The position numbers and the translations under genes were made by a program. Shown here piece after piece: positions 7,322 to 14,918 of a DNA stretch of 33,238 bases. Positions within the stretch are counted from its first letter, which is position 1, and the number at the start of each line of letters is the position of its first letter. The notes beneath the pieces were generated by a model. That model saw only the letters and a list, made by a program, of their open reading frames with translations, ran no database searches and had not been told where the DNA came from. The DNA is from Bacillus sp. FJAT-27245 (GTDB lineage: Bacteria > Bacillota > Bacilli > Bacillales > Cytobacillaceae), in the NCBI RefSeq assembly GCF_001273955.1, contig NZ_LIGI01000001.1, forward strand, positions 1,144,114 to 1,177,351, written 5' to 3'.

Positions 7322-7741
7322 ATGAAAAGAGTATATTTAGCTAGTCCGTTTTTTAATGAAAAAGAGATTGGATACTTGGAACAGGTTGAAGAAATTTTGG
7401 AAGATAAAGGCTTAAGGCTGTTCTCGCCATTTAGGCACTCTAGCGAGGCAGAGTTTGGCTCTCGCCAGTGGTCGATTGAAACATTTATGGATGATATTAA
7501 ACACATAAAATGGGCTGAAGTTGTTGTCGGCATCTATCATGGAAACTATTCCGACAGCGGTACAGCCTGGGAACTTGGCTACGCGTATGCAACCGACAAG
7601 CCTGTCATTGTGGTACATGTTGGTGAAAACAGTAACCTCATGGTACATGAAGGCGCGCATGCAAATATTACTTTAGAAGAACTTAAAGAGTATGACTTCG
7701 ATCAAATGGCCAGTTCTTTTTATAAAGGTGCAATGCGCTAA
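7322..7741 (+). CDS. Nucleoside 2-deoxyribosyltransferase family protein
   Basis: This 139-aa protein begins KRVYLASPFFNEKE, the first strand and phosphate/nucleoside site of the family. It carries SDSGTAWELGYAYA, with Asp78 and the presumed nucleophile Glu84 in the GTAWELG motif. LMVHEGAHANIT near the end resembles the segment that completes the neighbouring subunit's site in the hexameric enzymes. Family members transfer 2-deoxyribose between bases or hydrolyse (deoxy)nucleotides in salvage or sanitation. GGAGG at 7309-7313 serves ATG 7319 or 7322; 7322 has better spacing (8 nt). About 100 bp separates it from the SDR gene and no terminator is seen there, so read-through is possible. The exact substrate is unknown. 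Confidence 0.87.
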   Translation: MKRVYLASPFFNEKEIGYLEQVEEILEDKGLRLFSPFRHSSEAEFGSRQWSIETFMDDIKHIKWAEVVVGIYHGNYSDSGTAWELGYAYATDKPVIVVHVGENSNLMVHEGAHANITLEELKEYDFDQMASSFYKGAMR

Positions 7742-7804
7742 TGGAAAAATAGATAATGGTGATTACTATTGAACAGCAAAATAGTTGTAAGGGACAATTG
7801 CGGA

Positions 7805-8737
7805 ATGAATGAAACTAACTATATCTATACGTTTTCGAGTTATGAGGGAGAACGTTCGCTCATGTTTTTGGAGATGCGGTCGTTTTTTGGCTGCGATTCG
7901 CAAATCGGTTTTTTGGAAAGCCATGTAAAAATAGACCCAAGCCGGAGTCCGTTCATTAAAGAACGGATTTCCGTGTTGAATGAGGGAACCAGTTTAGAAG
8001 AGCTCCTTAAAGAAGTCGGGTTGCTGCCGGCTTTCGAGGAATCGTTTAAAGTCAGGTATGTGAAGAGTGCCGGGGTGGCAAAAACGTCCGATGAACGACG
8101 TGCTATTGAAAAAGAAGTTGGATTGCATATTAATGGCCGGGCGAATTTGCACACTCCGGACAGGGTATTCGGGGTCATGAATTTAACCGACGGACGATGG
8201 ATACTGGGAGATTATATTAAAAGCGAGCCGATCTGGTACCATCACCAGCAGAAGCCGCACAGTTATTCGACCGCGCTCAATACGCGGGTCGCGAGGGCGG
8301 TGGTAAACATCGCGATACCAAATCCAGAAGGAATCAAGGCTATCGACCCATGCTGCGGGATAGGGACCGTATTGGTTGAAGCCTTATCAATGGGGATCGA
8401 TATCGCAGGGAGCGACAGAAACCCGTTGGTCCTTGGCGGGACGAGGGAGAATATCGCGTACTTCGGGTATGCCTGTGAAGTGAAACTGAAAGATATGCTC
8501 GACATTACCGAGCACTATGACGTGGCAATTATTGATATGCCATATAATTTGTGTTCGGTCATAAGCCCCGGACAGCAGCTCGAGATGCTTCAAAGCGCCC
8601 GCAATTTTGCCAAGAAAGCCGTCATTGTCACCGTCGAACCGGTTGATGAAATCCTCATCCAGGCGGGATTTTCAATAGCGGACAGTGCAGTCGTGACGAA
8701 AGGATCATTCAAAAGGGAAGTCATAGTGTGCTTTTAA
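7805..8737 (+). CDS. TRM11/THUMP-type SAM-dependent RNA methyltransferase
   Basis: This 311-aa protein has an N-terminal domain of about 160 residues, probably RNA-binding and in the position of a THUMP-like domain. The C-terminal Rossmann methyltransferase domain has the SAM motif DPCCGIGTVLVEAL (from Asp181), a GSDRNP second motif, and DMPYN at 244-248 in place of the usual DPPY. The HSYSTALNTRVARAVVNIA segment before the SAM motif is characteristic of the TRM11/RlmL group that modifies tRNA or rRNA guanosines at N2. ATG 7805 with TAAGGGA upstream is favoured; a TTG at 7769 in the same frame lacks a clear site. Whether Met replacing the first Pro of DPPY still allows N2-guanine methylation is open. 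Confidence 0.85.
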   Translation: MNETNYIYTFSSYEGERSLMFLEMRSFFGCDSQIGFLESHVKIDPSRSPFIKERISVLNEGTSLEELLKEVGLLPAFEESFKVRYVKSAGVAKTSDERRAIEKEVGLHINGRANLHTPDRVFGVMNLTDGRWILGDYIKSEPIWYHHQQKPHSYSTALNTRVARAVVNIAIPNPEGIKAIDPCCGIGTVLVEALSMGIDIAGSDRNPLVLGGTRENIAYFGYACEVKLKDMLDITEHYDVAIIDMPYNLCSVISPGQQLEMLQSARNFAKKAVIVTVEPVDEILIQAGFSIADSAVVTKGSFKREVIVCF

Positions 8738-8750
8738 AAACTTTGGATTG

Positions 8751-8788
8751 AACACAAGGTGCTCTCATTGGCCTTGTGTTTTTATTTT
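8751..8788 (+). terminator. Rho-independent terminator
   Basis: AACACAAGG pairs with CCTTGTGTT, followed by TTTATTTT. It ends the methyltransferase gene and precedes duplicate module B. Confidence 0.9.
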
Positions 8789-8855
8789 GGAAAGTTTTAT
8801 TCTCTTTGCAGTGTTTGAAATGTTTTCTTAAAATCTGTAAATTTTGTTTAACTTT

Positions 8856-8895
8856 ATGTAAAGTTGGTTTTACATTTAGTATATAGAACTATACT
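8856..8895 (+). promoter_or_regulatory. Conserved operator dyads, module B
   Basis: ATGTAAA-N6-TTTACAT (8856-8875) and AGTATA-N6-TATACT (8878-8895) repeat the arrangement at 4708-4748 with the same spacers and separation. The -35 has drifted from TTGACC to TTTAAC, so the promoter may be weaker. Confidence 0.6.
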
Positions 8896-8923
8896 TTAAT
8901 TAAATTAGACAAGGATTAAATAC

Positions 8924-9370
8924 ATGACGTATCAAGAAAAGAAAAGCATCGTATCGTTGATTTGTACGATTCTCATCTTTGCTGGTAATTGCCAGTATAT
9001 GTACCCTCGGCATCCGGGAGGGGGGCTCGAATCGGCGTAAACCTTTCATTACTGGGGTTCCTTCGTCCTTATCCTGACCTTGTTTTCAGTCGTTGCGCAC
9101 ATCATCATCAGCATTATTTTTAATATTATTTTTCGAATTACGACCAAGGAAAAGGAACCGAACTTTGAGGATGAACTCGATAAATTAATTGGTTTGAAGG
9201 CATTTCGAAATTCATTTTTCGTGTTTGTCAGCGGTTTTCTTATTTCAATGGGATCACTTGTTTTTTATGAGTCGTCACAGGCGATGTTCATCATCCTGGT
9301 CGTTTCAGGATTCCTTTCCGATGTGTTCGGCTCCATAACACGGCTTTATCATTACAGGAAAGGAGTGTAA
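8924..9370 (+). pseudogene. Broken copy of the four-TM membrane protein (module B)
   Basis: Aligned with 4782-5228, ATG 8924 begins the same frame (MTYQEKKSIVSLI) but codon 39 is TAA (9038-9040) where copy A has GAA. The frame then stays open and similar to the end at 9370, so one G-to-T change is the only inactivating lesion in the coding part. The ribosome site has also weakened, AAGGATTAAA against AGAGGTGAAT. A shorter product from the internal TTG at 9080 would lack TM1 and the start of TM2. Confidence 0.88.
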
Positions 9371-9372
9371 TC

Positions 9373-9597
9373 GTGGGTAAAAATCTTGTTGGCAATCATA
9401 TTCGAAAATTACGATTCAACCATGATGAAATGACTCAGCAGCAGCTCGCTGACAAGGTCGGGGTCACCCGGCAGACAATCGTGGCACTTGAAAAGGGAAA
9501 CTACTCTCCATCATTGGAACTCGCTTTCCGAATCGCCCATGCCTTTAACTTGCCGCTAGAAGAAGTATTTTTTTATGGGGATGATCCAGAGCTGTAA
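9373..9597 (+). CDS. Small XRE-family HTH regulator, module B
   Basis: This intact 74-aa paralogue of the regulator at 5231-5455 has the same length, the same GTG start and the same AAAGGAGTG site. Only three residues differ (R56H, E70D, N73E) and all fall outside the recognition helix GVTRQTIVALEKG, so both proteins should bind the same DNA. Retention of this frame while both neighbours are broken suggests selection for the regulator alone or very recent decay of the rest. It could repress module A in trans. Confidence 0.92.
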   Translation: MGKNLVGNHIRKLRFNHDEMTQQQLADKVGVTRQTIVALEKGNYSPSLELAFRIAHAFNLPLEEVFFYGDDPEL

Positions 9598-9631
9598 AAT
9601 TCGTTCGAATCATTCTAAAGTAGGGGAGCAA

Positions 9632-10150
9632 ATGAATTCAAATAAGAAGGCGGCAAAAATTGTTAGGTTCCTATTCATAACGGCTACGGTTACGGCGGTA
9701 ATCGTCCTTAAGCTTTACGATCCTATCCTGATAGGGTCTGATTATCTTGCGAAAGGTTCCGAGCACGCCAACTGTATCGTGTTGGGGGCGGTTATGGAAC
9801 TTATGCTTGTCGTTTCGGTGGTTGGCACTGCAACGACGATGTTCCGATATTAAGGAAGTATACCGAGACAATTGCGCTCTGGCATGTTTGCTTCAGGTTC
9901 CAATTGAAGCGATTGTCATTACGGTAGGCATAATCAGTGTTCTGTCCCTGTTGACCTTGAGCCGTGAATACGTAGCAGCAGGAGCTTCGGTCGATCCCGC
10001 TTCTATTCATGCTTCAGGTACTGTGTTAAGAGCAATCCATGAATGGATGTTTATGCTGGGTCCCCTTTTCATGCTAATACGATGATGTACAGTTATATTT
10101 TTTATAAAACTGGCTCCTAACCAAAGGATTCAATGAACCGACACAGAAAA
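9632..10150 (+). pseudogene. Frameshifted, internally deleted DUF4386 gene (module B)
   Basis: Homologous to 5489-6181. The frame is open for 73 codons, then a one-base deletion near 9845 (ATGTTCCCG in copy A, ATGTTCCG here) brings a stop at 9851. A two-base insertion at about 9900 (TTCCAATTG against TTCCTTG) shifts the frame again. A short deletion lies near 10074 (LGIN lost), and a larger one of roughly 150 bp joins ACTGGCTC to CTAACCAAAGG near 10115, removing the last two TM segments. No functional product is expected. Confidence 0.88.
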
Positions 10151-10220
10151 CCGAACAGTGCCTGTCACTCCCCGAGTTTTCTTGATACACAGAATGTTTC
10201 ACGGATAAATCGCCACACCA

Positions 10221-10256
10221 AAAAGCCACTTGCTGATGATTAGCAGGTGGTTTTTA
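10221..10256 (+). terminator. Terminator of module B
   Basis: AAAGCCACTTGCT pairs with AGCAGGTGGTTTT (two wobble pairs) and runs into TTTTT. Confidence 0.85.
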
Positions 10257-10312
10257 CGTAAAAGGTTTATAAAATCGGTCACCATAATAAACGGTCAATG
10301 CGACCAAAAAAG

Positions 10313-10339
10313 TGTCCCTGCGGGCTTATCGCAGGGACA
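10313..10339. other. Perfect 10-bp inverted repeat
   Basis: TGTCCCTGCG and CGCAGGGACA flank a 7-nt loop in the 275-bp gap before the amidoligase locus. There is no T-tract on either side, so it is not a standard terminator. Its role is unknown. Confidence 0.5.
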
Positions 10340-10461
10340 TCGCCTTCATCAATCTGCCTTGGAGAATCAAGATGATTGGCCACAGGGCGCCTTCAATGTT
10401 TGTATGCATACTGGAAATAAAGGTGAAGATTTATAGTTTTGAAGCAAGGACGTTAGCCTAT

Positions 10462-10489
10462 ACTAACCAAAATATCCGGGCATATCATA
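10462..10489 (+). promoter_or_regulatory. Sigma-K-like promoter candidate
   Basis: CATATCATA at 10481-10489 matches the mother-cell sigma-K -10 pattern CATAnnnTA, with AC at 10462-10463, 17 nt upstream. It lies 43 bp before the first ATP-grasp gene, which is followed by a coat-type gene, so late mother-cell expression would make sense. A match of this size can occur by chance in AT-rich DNA. Confidence 0.45.
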
Positions 10490-10531
10490 CAAAATAAGAA
10501 AATGTGCAAATGAAAGGCGTCGTTCAAGTAT

Positions 10532-11740
10532 ATGAAGGCCATCGTGTTTATTGAATCAACTAAGTATGGAACCAGTAAAGATGCGGTGAAGGCAGGAAAA
10601 AAGTTAGGATACTCTATCCATTTAATCTCAAATCGCAAGTCATCGCAGGAATTTCCAGAAGCCGATTATGTTCATTTAACAAAAGAACTTAAAGAGGATC
10701 TTTTAATTGTGCTAATAAAAGAAATTAGGAAAGTGTACGATGTAAAAATTATTATCAGCTTTGTTGATTCATATGTGTACCTGGCAGCTAAATTACATCA
10801 TTTTTTCTGTAATCAAAACATTTCACCACATGTTATTAATATCATGCAAAACAAAGTGTTAACAAGAGAGTTTTTTCAATCTAAGCCATATTCCCCTTAC
10901 TATACGATTGTCAAAAGAGAAGACCCAATCAATAAAGTTATGTATCAGATTAAACACAAATATCCTCTAATTCTAAAATCCCCTTCATCTACAGGATCAA
11001 AAGATGTTTACCTGGTTAACAGCGAAACACAAATGAAAAATCGTATACATTTTCTTAGAAACCGAAATTCAAATGAAGATTTGATTATTGAAGAATATCT
11101 GATAGGGCCGCAATATTTAGTGGAAGCCATTGTGCATGAAGGAATAATTCAAATCGTTGCAGTAATTGAACAAACGATCACCCTGCATACGAAATTTATC
11201 GTGACAGGTTATCGTATAGTACCAAAAGCAGAAGATGATATACACTCGAGTATTTCTATATTTACAAAACGTGTTCTTAATGATTTAGGAATGAAGAATG
11301 GAAATTGCCATTTAGAGGTACGTTTGGTAGATGGTGAGTGGAAAATTATCGAAATTAATCCCAGAATGTCCGGCGGGGCAATGAATAGATTGCTCTATGA
11401 AACCTATGGGTTTGATTATGCTGAACAGATTTTAAAACTATATATGGGAGAGCAGCCGTCAATAGAAAGAAAATATGAACGTTCTGTTTATTTACAATAT
11501 ATTACAGTAAATTCGATCGGAAAACTTCTATCCGTATCGGGTGTTGATCAGGCAAGAGGTCTGCCGGGAGTAATTGAAGTCTTAATTAATGCCAAAGAGG
11601 GTCAAGTTTTATCTCCTCCTCTTTCAATGGGACATCGCTATGGGATTGTGATAGCAAAAGGAGAGTCGTGTGATGAAGCGAAGGCTAATGCAATGCGTGC
11701 TTCAGAGAATATTACATTTGAATTGATTCCTATTTCGTAG
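10532..11740 (+). CDS. ATP-grasp carboxylate-amine ligase, paralogue 1
   Basis: This 402-aa protein has the layout of L-amino acid/peptide ligases of the ATP-grasp superfamily (BacD-like in broad terms). An N-terminal Rossmann-like domain starts at KAIVFIESTKYGTSKDAVKA. The nucleotide-binding subdomain has YPLILKSP followed by the flexible loop SSTGSKD (152-158). The Mg-binding strand CHLEVRLVDGEWKIIEINPR (EINPR 274-278) precedes a C-terminal domain with LSPPLSMGHRYGIVIA. The family activates a carboxylate as acyl-phosphate and joins it to an amine. The RBS is weak (AAAGG at 10513-10517, 14 nt from ATG). It heads a two-gene unit with a CotY/CotZ-like gene 22 bp downstream, which points to spore-coat peptide synthesis or tagging (inference). 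A clear paralogue is at 12639-13853. Confidence 0.9.
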   Translation: MKAIVFIESTKYGTSKDAVKAGKKLGYSIHLISNRKSSQEFPEADYVHLTKELKEDLLIVLIKEIRKVYDVKIIISFVDSYVYLAAKLHHFFCNQNISPHVINIMQNKVLTREFFQSKPYSPYYTIVKREDPINKVMYQIKHKYPLILKSPSSTGSKDVYLVNSETQMKNRIHFLRNRNSNEDLIIEEYLIGPQYLVEAIVHEGIIQIVAVIEQTITLHTKFIVTGYRIVPKAEDDIHSSISIFTKRVLNDLGMKNGNCHLEVRLVDGEWKIIEINPRMSGGAMNRLLYETYGFDYAEQILKLYMGEQPSIERKYERSVYLQYITVNSIGKLLSVSGVDQARGLPGVIEVLINAKEGQVLSPPLSMGHRYGIVIAKGESCDEAKANAMRASENITFELIPIS

Positions 11741-11762
11741 GATAACAGGAGGGGGAATGGAA

Positions 11763-12149
11763 GTGGCTGATTATAACAATAAGCCGCAAAGCCCATTGTG
11801 CAATATATTAGAAATGATAATTGAAAAAAAGGAGGTCATACCCTTTTTTCTTATAACACCAAGTTGCAACATATTTAATGCAGTAATAGTTAATGACTGT
11901 TTTGGTACTGTATCCTCACCAGTTTTTACGATAAAAGAATTAAATAGGAAGTCCGGATGCCTTGTACTAACTATCCTAATACCCATCGATATGGAGGGGT
12001 GTCCCGTTGATATAGGCTCGGATTTGTATTCGCTCCTTTTAACAAGTCACCATATTACTTTGAATTTGGATGTGGTATGTGGAATTATTCCATTGCCGAC
12101 TGAATTAATCAATAGATATTTACCTATAATCGAGCCGAAATGTAAATAG
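11763..12149 (+). CDS. CotY/CotZ-like spore coat protein
   Basis: This protein of about 128 aa resembles the CotY/CotZ coat and crust family of Bacillus. Shared features are VIPFFLITPS (compare VPFAIFTSKS in CotZ), a central VFTIKELNRKSGCLVLTIL strand set with a conserved Cys, ITLNLDVVCGI, and the terminal LP-LINR motif. It has seven cysteines, consistent with the disulphide-linked self-assembly known for the family. GGAGG at 11749-11753 favours GTG 11763 (9-nt spacing) over ATG 11757, which almost abuts the site. It directly follows an ATP-grasp gene, so the protein may be the scaffold or acceptor of whatever that ligase makes. The family assignment comes from remembered motifs. Confidence 0.78.
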   Translation: MADYNNKPQSPLCNILEMIIEKKEVIPFFLITPSCNIFNAVIVNDCFGTVSSPVFTIKELNRKSGCLVLTILIPIDMEGCPVDIGSDLYSLLLTSHHITLNLDVVCGIIPLPTELINRYLPIIEPKCK

Positions 12150-12245
12150 CCTAAGTTTCATTACCAAGTACTATTCGTTTATGAACAATTTATAAATATG
12201 AATAAATTCCTCTCCCATAAATATCCATACTGAATTGCAAGGCAG

Positions 12246-12287
12246 AGTCCATTTTAATGAAGAGCTTCAAAATGGATTCTTTTTTTT
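12246..12287 (+). terminator. Rho-independent terminator
   Basis: AGTCCATTTT pairs with AAAATGGATT (one wobble), followed by eight T. It separates the ATP-grasp/coat unit from the second unit, so the two halves of the locus are transcribed separately. Confidence 0.9.
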
Positions 12288-12638
12288 CAGTATAGTCCTA
12301 ATAAACAATCCCCTAAGTGCGTTCTTTCCAGTTTTTCTCGTAACCCATTTTAGATTAGTAAAATTTTTTCAACATTTAAAGCGTGGTCTCTAACAAACTA
12401 AAAGATTCGCTTCAATCCATAACGCAGGGAATGTAATATGCCCCAGTCAAGTTTTAGATTAAAGAATAGGATAGTAATGGGTAAACCAGAAGAAGGCTGT
12501 GCTAGGGACTAGAGACTGCTCCCTCATTCATGTCTTAAGGACCTAGTTTCATTACTACGTTGATAATGCCGGTAACGGCGCTTCATTTGCAAGAAAACAC
12601 ACCATCCCTATTCACCTTTTAAAAGGAGCTGCCAATCT
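12288..12638 (+). other. Intergenic leader before the second amidoligase unit
   Basis: This 351-bp stretch has no credible gene. I find no clean sigma-A or sigma-K promoter. A possible short stem AGGGA/TCCCT lies near 12505-12524. The text CCTAGTTTCATTAC (about 12542) nearly repeats CCTAAGTTTCATTAC just after the coat gene (about 12150). The RBS AAAAGGAG for the next gene is at its end. Confidence 0.5.
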
Positions 12639-13853
12639 ATGAGGACAGTTGTATTTATAGGTTTAAAAAAATCAGGCTCGTGCAGGGAGGCGGTCCGAGC
12701 TGCTGAGAAACTTGGTTATTTTACTGTAGTTTTTACAAATCAACAGAAACATCTATCCCAGAGAAATGAATTCCCAGATGTTCATAGAATGATATTGGAT
12801 GATCTTAAAGATATGAAGGCGATGAAGGAGAAAATAGAAATTCTACAAACAAAGGGGTTCGTAATCGACACCATAGTAAGTTTTATTGATCCCTATGTAA
12901 GTATCGCTGCTCACCTTTGTGAACAATTATGCAGTAAAAAAATTTCAACTCCCGCCATCTCTAAAATGGAAAACAAAATAGAAACAAGGAAAGCCTTGCA
13001 GCATACGGAGTTTGGTATCAAACATGCCATATATGACAAACAGGAAGACCTAGGTGCTTTTATGGGAAAACATGCTTTGGACTACCCCGTTATTATTAAA
13101 TCTCCTGGTTCAACAGGTTCAAAAGATGTATTTAAAGCTGAAGATGAATCAGAACTGAAAAGATATGTAGCGAAACTGCAAAAAAAATCTCTGGATACGC
13201 CGATTTTATTTGAGGAGTATATTGAGGGTCAACAATATCTTGTAGAAGTGCTTGTTTACAATAATCAAGCTTACATTGTTGCAGTAATTGAACAGGAAAT
13301 ACCCAAGAGGGAACGGTTTATTATTACAGGATATTCTTTGTTGAACCAGTTGCCTAAGGAGATACATGACAGTTTGTGCAATTCAGTCCGTTCAATTATT
13401 GATACATTACAATTTACTAATGGTTCATGCCATTTTGAATTACGCCGCCATGAAGACCGATGGAAGGTTATTGAAATTAATCCTCGTATTTCTGGAGGAG
13501 CAATAAATAAGATGATTGAAGCTGCTTATGGTTTTAACTTCGTTGAACAAATTTTGAAAGTTTGGCTTGGAGAAGAGCCATCCCTGAAGCATAAGCATGA
13601 ATGCTTTGTGTTTACACAGTATATTACGGTATCTGCAAAAGGAACCCTTCAGAAGGTTACCGGGAAAGAAAAAGCTCTTAAACACAAAGGGGTAGTGGAC
13701 GTTTATATAAAGCCAAGGAAAGGTGCTTATTTGCAGTCCCCTCTTTCAATGGGACACCGCTATGGTTATGTTATGGCAACTGCGTCTAACACGGAAGAAG
13801 CTAGGAAAATAGCAAAAACAGCAGCAGAGGAAATTAACTTCCACTTAAACTAA
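12639..13853 (+). CDS. ATP-grasp carboxylate-amine ligase, paralogue 2
   Basis: This 404-aa paralogue of the ligase at 10532-11740 has the same order of elements: RTVVFIGLKKSGSCREAVRA at the N-terminus, VSFIDPYVSIAAHL, PVIIKSP with loop GSTGSKD (157-163), a Q-YLVE strand, Mg-site EINPR (279-283) followed by SGGAIN, and LQSPLSMGHRYGYVMA near the end. Divergence is high outside these motifs, which suggests different substrates rather than redundancy. AAAAGGAG at 12621-12628 supports ATG 12639. It heads a three-gene unit; a YheC/YheD-like gene begins 27 bp after its stop and a MurF-like gene follows. Its position with a Mur ligase recalls cyanophycin synthetase, where ATP-grasp and Mur ligase domains are fused. 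Confidence 0.9.
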   Translation: MRTVVFIGLKKSGSCREAVRAAEKLGYFTVVFTNQQKHLSQRNEFPDVHRMILDDLKDMKAMKEKIEILQTKGFVIDTIVSFIDPYVSIAAHLCEQLCSKKISTPAISKMENKIETRKALQHTEFGIKHAIYDKQEDLGAFMGKHALDYPVIIKSPGSTGSKDVFKAEDESELKRYVAKLQKKSLDTPILFEEYIEGQQYLVEVLVYNNQAYIVAVIEQEIPKRERFIITGYSLLNQLPKEIHDSLCNSVRSIIDTLQFTNGSCHFELRRHEDRWKVIEINPRISGGAINKMIEAAYGFNFVEQILKVWLGEEPSLKHKHECFVFTQYITVSAKGTLQKVTGKEKALKHKGVVDVYIKPRKGAYLQSPLSMGHRYGYVMATASNTEEARKIAKTAAEEINFHLN

Positions 13854-13880
13854 CAACAGTTTGGAGGATAAAAGCCACTT

Positions 13881-14918
13881 ATGGTCACAATTGGAATGCT
13901 ACACTACCGTAAAGATCCAGAGAAGGTGAATAAAGTTTATGCCTATGCTGCTGCAGCGAAAATGGAAGGTGTTAACTTTTTCTACTTTACTCCTGGTAAA
14001 GTCAACTTGGACAAAAAGCAGATTGTAGGACTTTTTTATGAAAAGGGTAGGTGGGTTGAACGAGAAGTAGGATATCCTGATGTGATATTTAATGCAGGAG
14101 GTACGCTTACATCGAAGCAGGATGAAATTGTCGATGCACTAGAAAAAGAAATTCCGTTTACTAGCCATGCCATCGGAGATAAAATGAGCGTCTATTATCG
14201 GATAAAAAAAAGCGGGAAATTTAGTCAGTATTTAATTCCTTCAGAAAAGGTTGAAAGGATACAAACTATTTTTTTGTACCTGAATAACTATAACTCAATT
14301 ATTATCAAGCCTGTTTCCGGGGCTAAAGGAGAAGGAATCATATTTGTAGAGAAGAGGGGGGAGAATTATTCCTTAAAAGCTGACGACATTGAACATAATT
14401 TTTCAAAGGAAGAATTAGATGATTGGATTGCTGAACTGCTTATCCGAGATGAAGAATACTTGGTACAGCCGTTTATCCGTTCGGAGACAAAGAGAGGATT
14501 AGCGTTTGATTTTCGCCTCCATGTACAAAAGAACGGCCAAGGAAAATGGGTGAATACAGCTATATATCCTCGCATTGCTGATACAGGAGTTGTTTCTAAC
14601 ATCAGCTATGGAGGATATACGAGTATTTTAGATGGATTTTTAAGAAAGCAGTTTGATGAAGAATTTTATAATGTCAAACGCTATTTGGAAAACTTCGCCA
14701 TACAATTTTCAACCCACTTTGACAGTCTATATGATGAGCCGTTAGATGAATTGGGAATCGACATAGGAATGGATGAGAACCAAAAAATTTGGTTATATGA
14801 GGTCAATTGGCGCCCCGGTGCACCTGTTCTTTTCTATTTAGAAATGGATATAGCAAAAAGAGCAATAGAATATGCTGTCTATTTAGCAAAACAAAATGGG
14901 GCAGGTGAGAACAAATGA
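13881..14918 (+). CDS. YheC/YheD-family ATP-grasp protein (spore coat-associated family)
   Basis: This 345-aa protein matches the YheC/YheD family, known in Bacillus subtilis as endospore coat-associated. Visible parts are VTIGMLHYRKDPEKV at the start, FNAGGTLTSKQDEIVDALEK, an IIIKP strand (140-144) followed by the nucleotide loop SGAKGEGI, QPFI with a downstream DFRLHVQKNGQGKW strand, and the metal-binding EVNWRPG (307-313) in a LGIDIGMDENQKIWLYEVN context. The family has the ATP-grasp fold and is expected to ligate a carboxylate to an amine, but no reaction is established. TTGGAGGA at 13861-13868 precedes ATG 13881. Its stop overlaps the next start as ATGA, so it is translationally coupled to the MurF-like gene. 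Confidence 0.88.
   Translation: MVTIGMLHYRKDPEKVNKVYAYAAAAKMEGVNFFYFTPGKVNLDKKQIVGLFYEKGRWVEREVGYPDVIFNAGGTLTSKQDEIVDALEKEIPFTSHAIGDKMSVYYRIKKSGKFSQYLIPSEKVERIQTIFLYLNNYNSIIIKPVSGAKGEGIIFVEKRGENYSLKADDIEHNFSKEELDDWIAELLIRDEEYLVQPFIRSETKRGLAFDFRLHVQKNGQGKWVNTAIYPRIADTGVVSNISYGGYTSILDGFLRKQFDEEFYNVKRYLENFAIQFSTHFDSLYDEPLDELGIDIGMDENQKIWLYEVNWRPGAPVLFYLEMDIAKRAIEYAVYLAKQNGAGENK

Larger units (their letters stand above)
8835..10256 (+). repeat. Segmental duplication, copy B (decayed three-gene module)
   Basis: Direct duplicate of 4688-6290. It keeps the promoter dyads, the XRE gene and the terminator. The first gene has a nonsense codon and the third has frameshifts and an internal deletion that shortens the copy by roughly 180 bp. 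Confidence 0.9.

Noticed and set aside
10230-10497. Two overlapping open frames in the gap before the amidoligase locus
   Set aside because: They start inside a terminator or a hairpin, lack ribosome sites, and resemble no protein.
12480-12620. T-box or other riboswitch before the second ATP-grasp unit
   Set aside because: No AGGGTGGNACCGCG element or other conserved core is present; only a weak short stem is seen.
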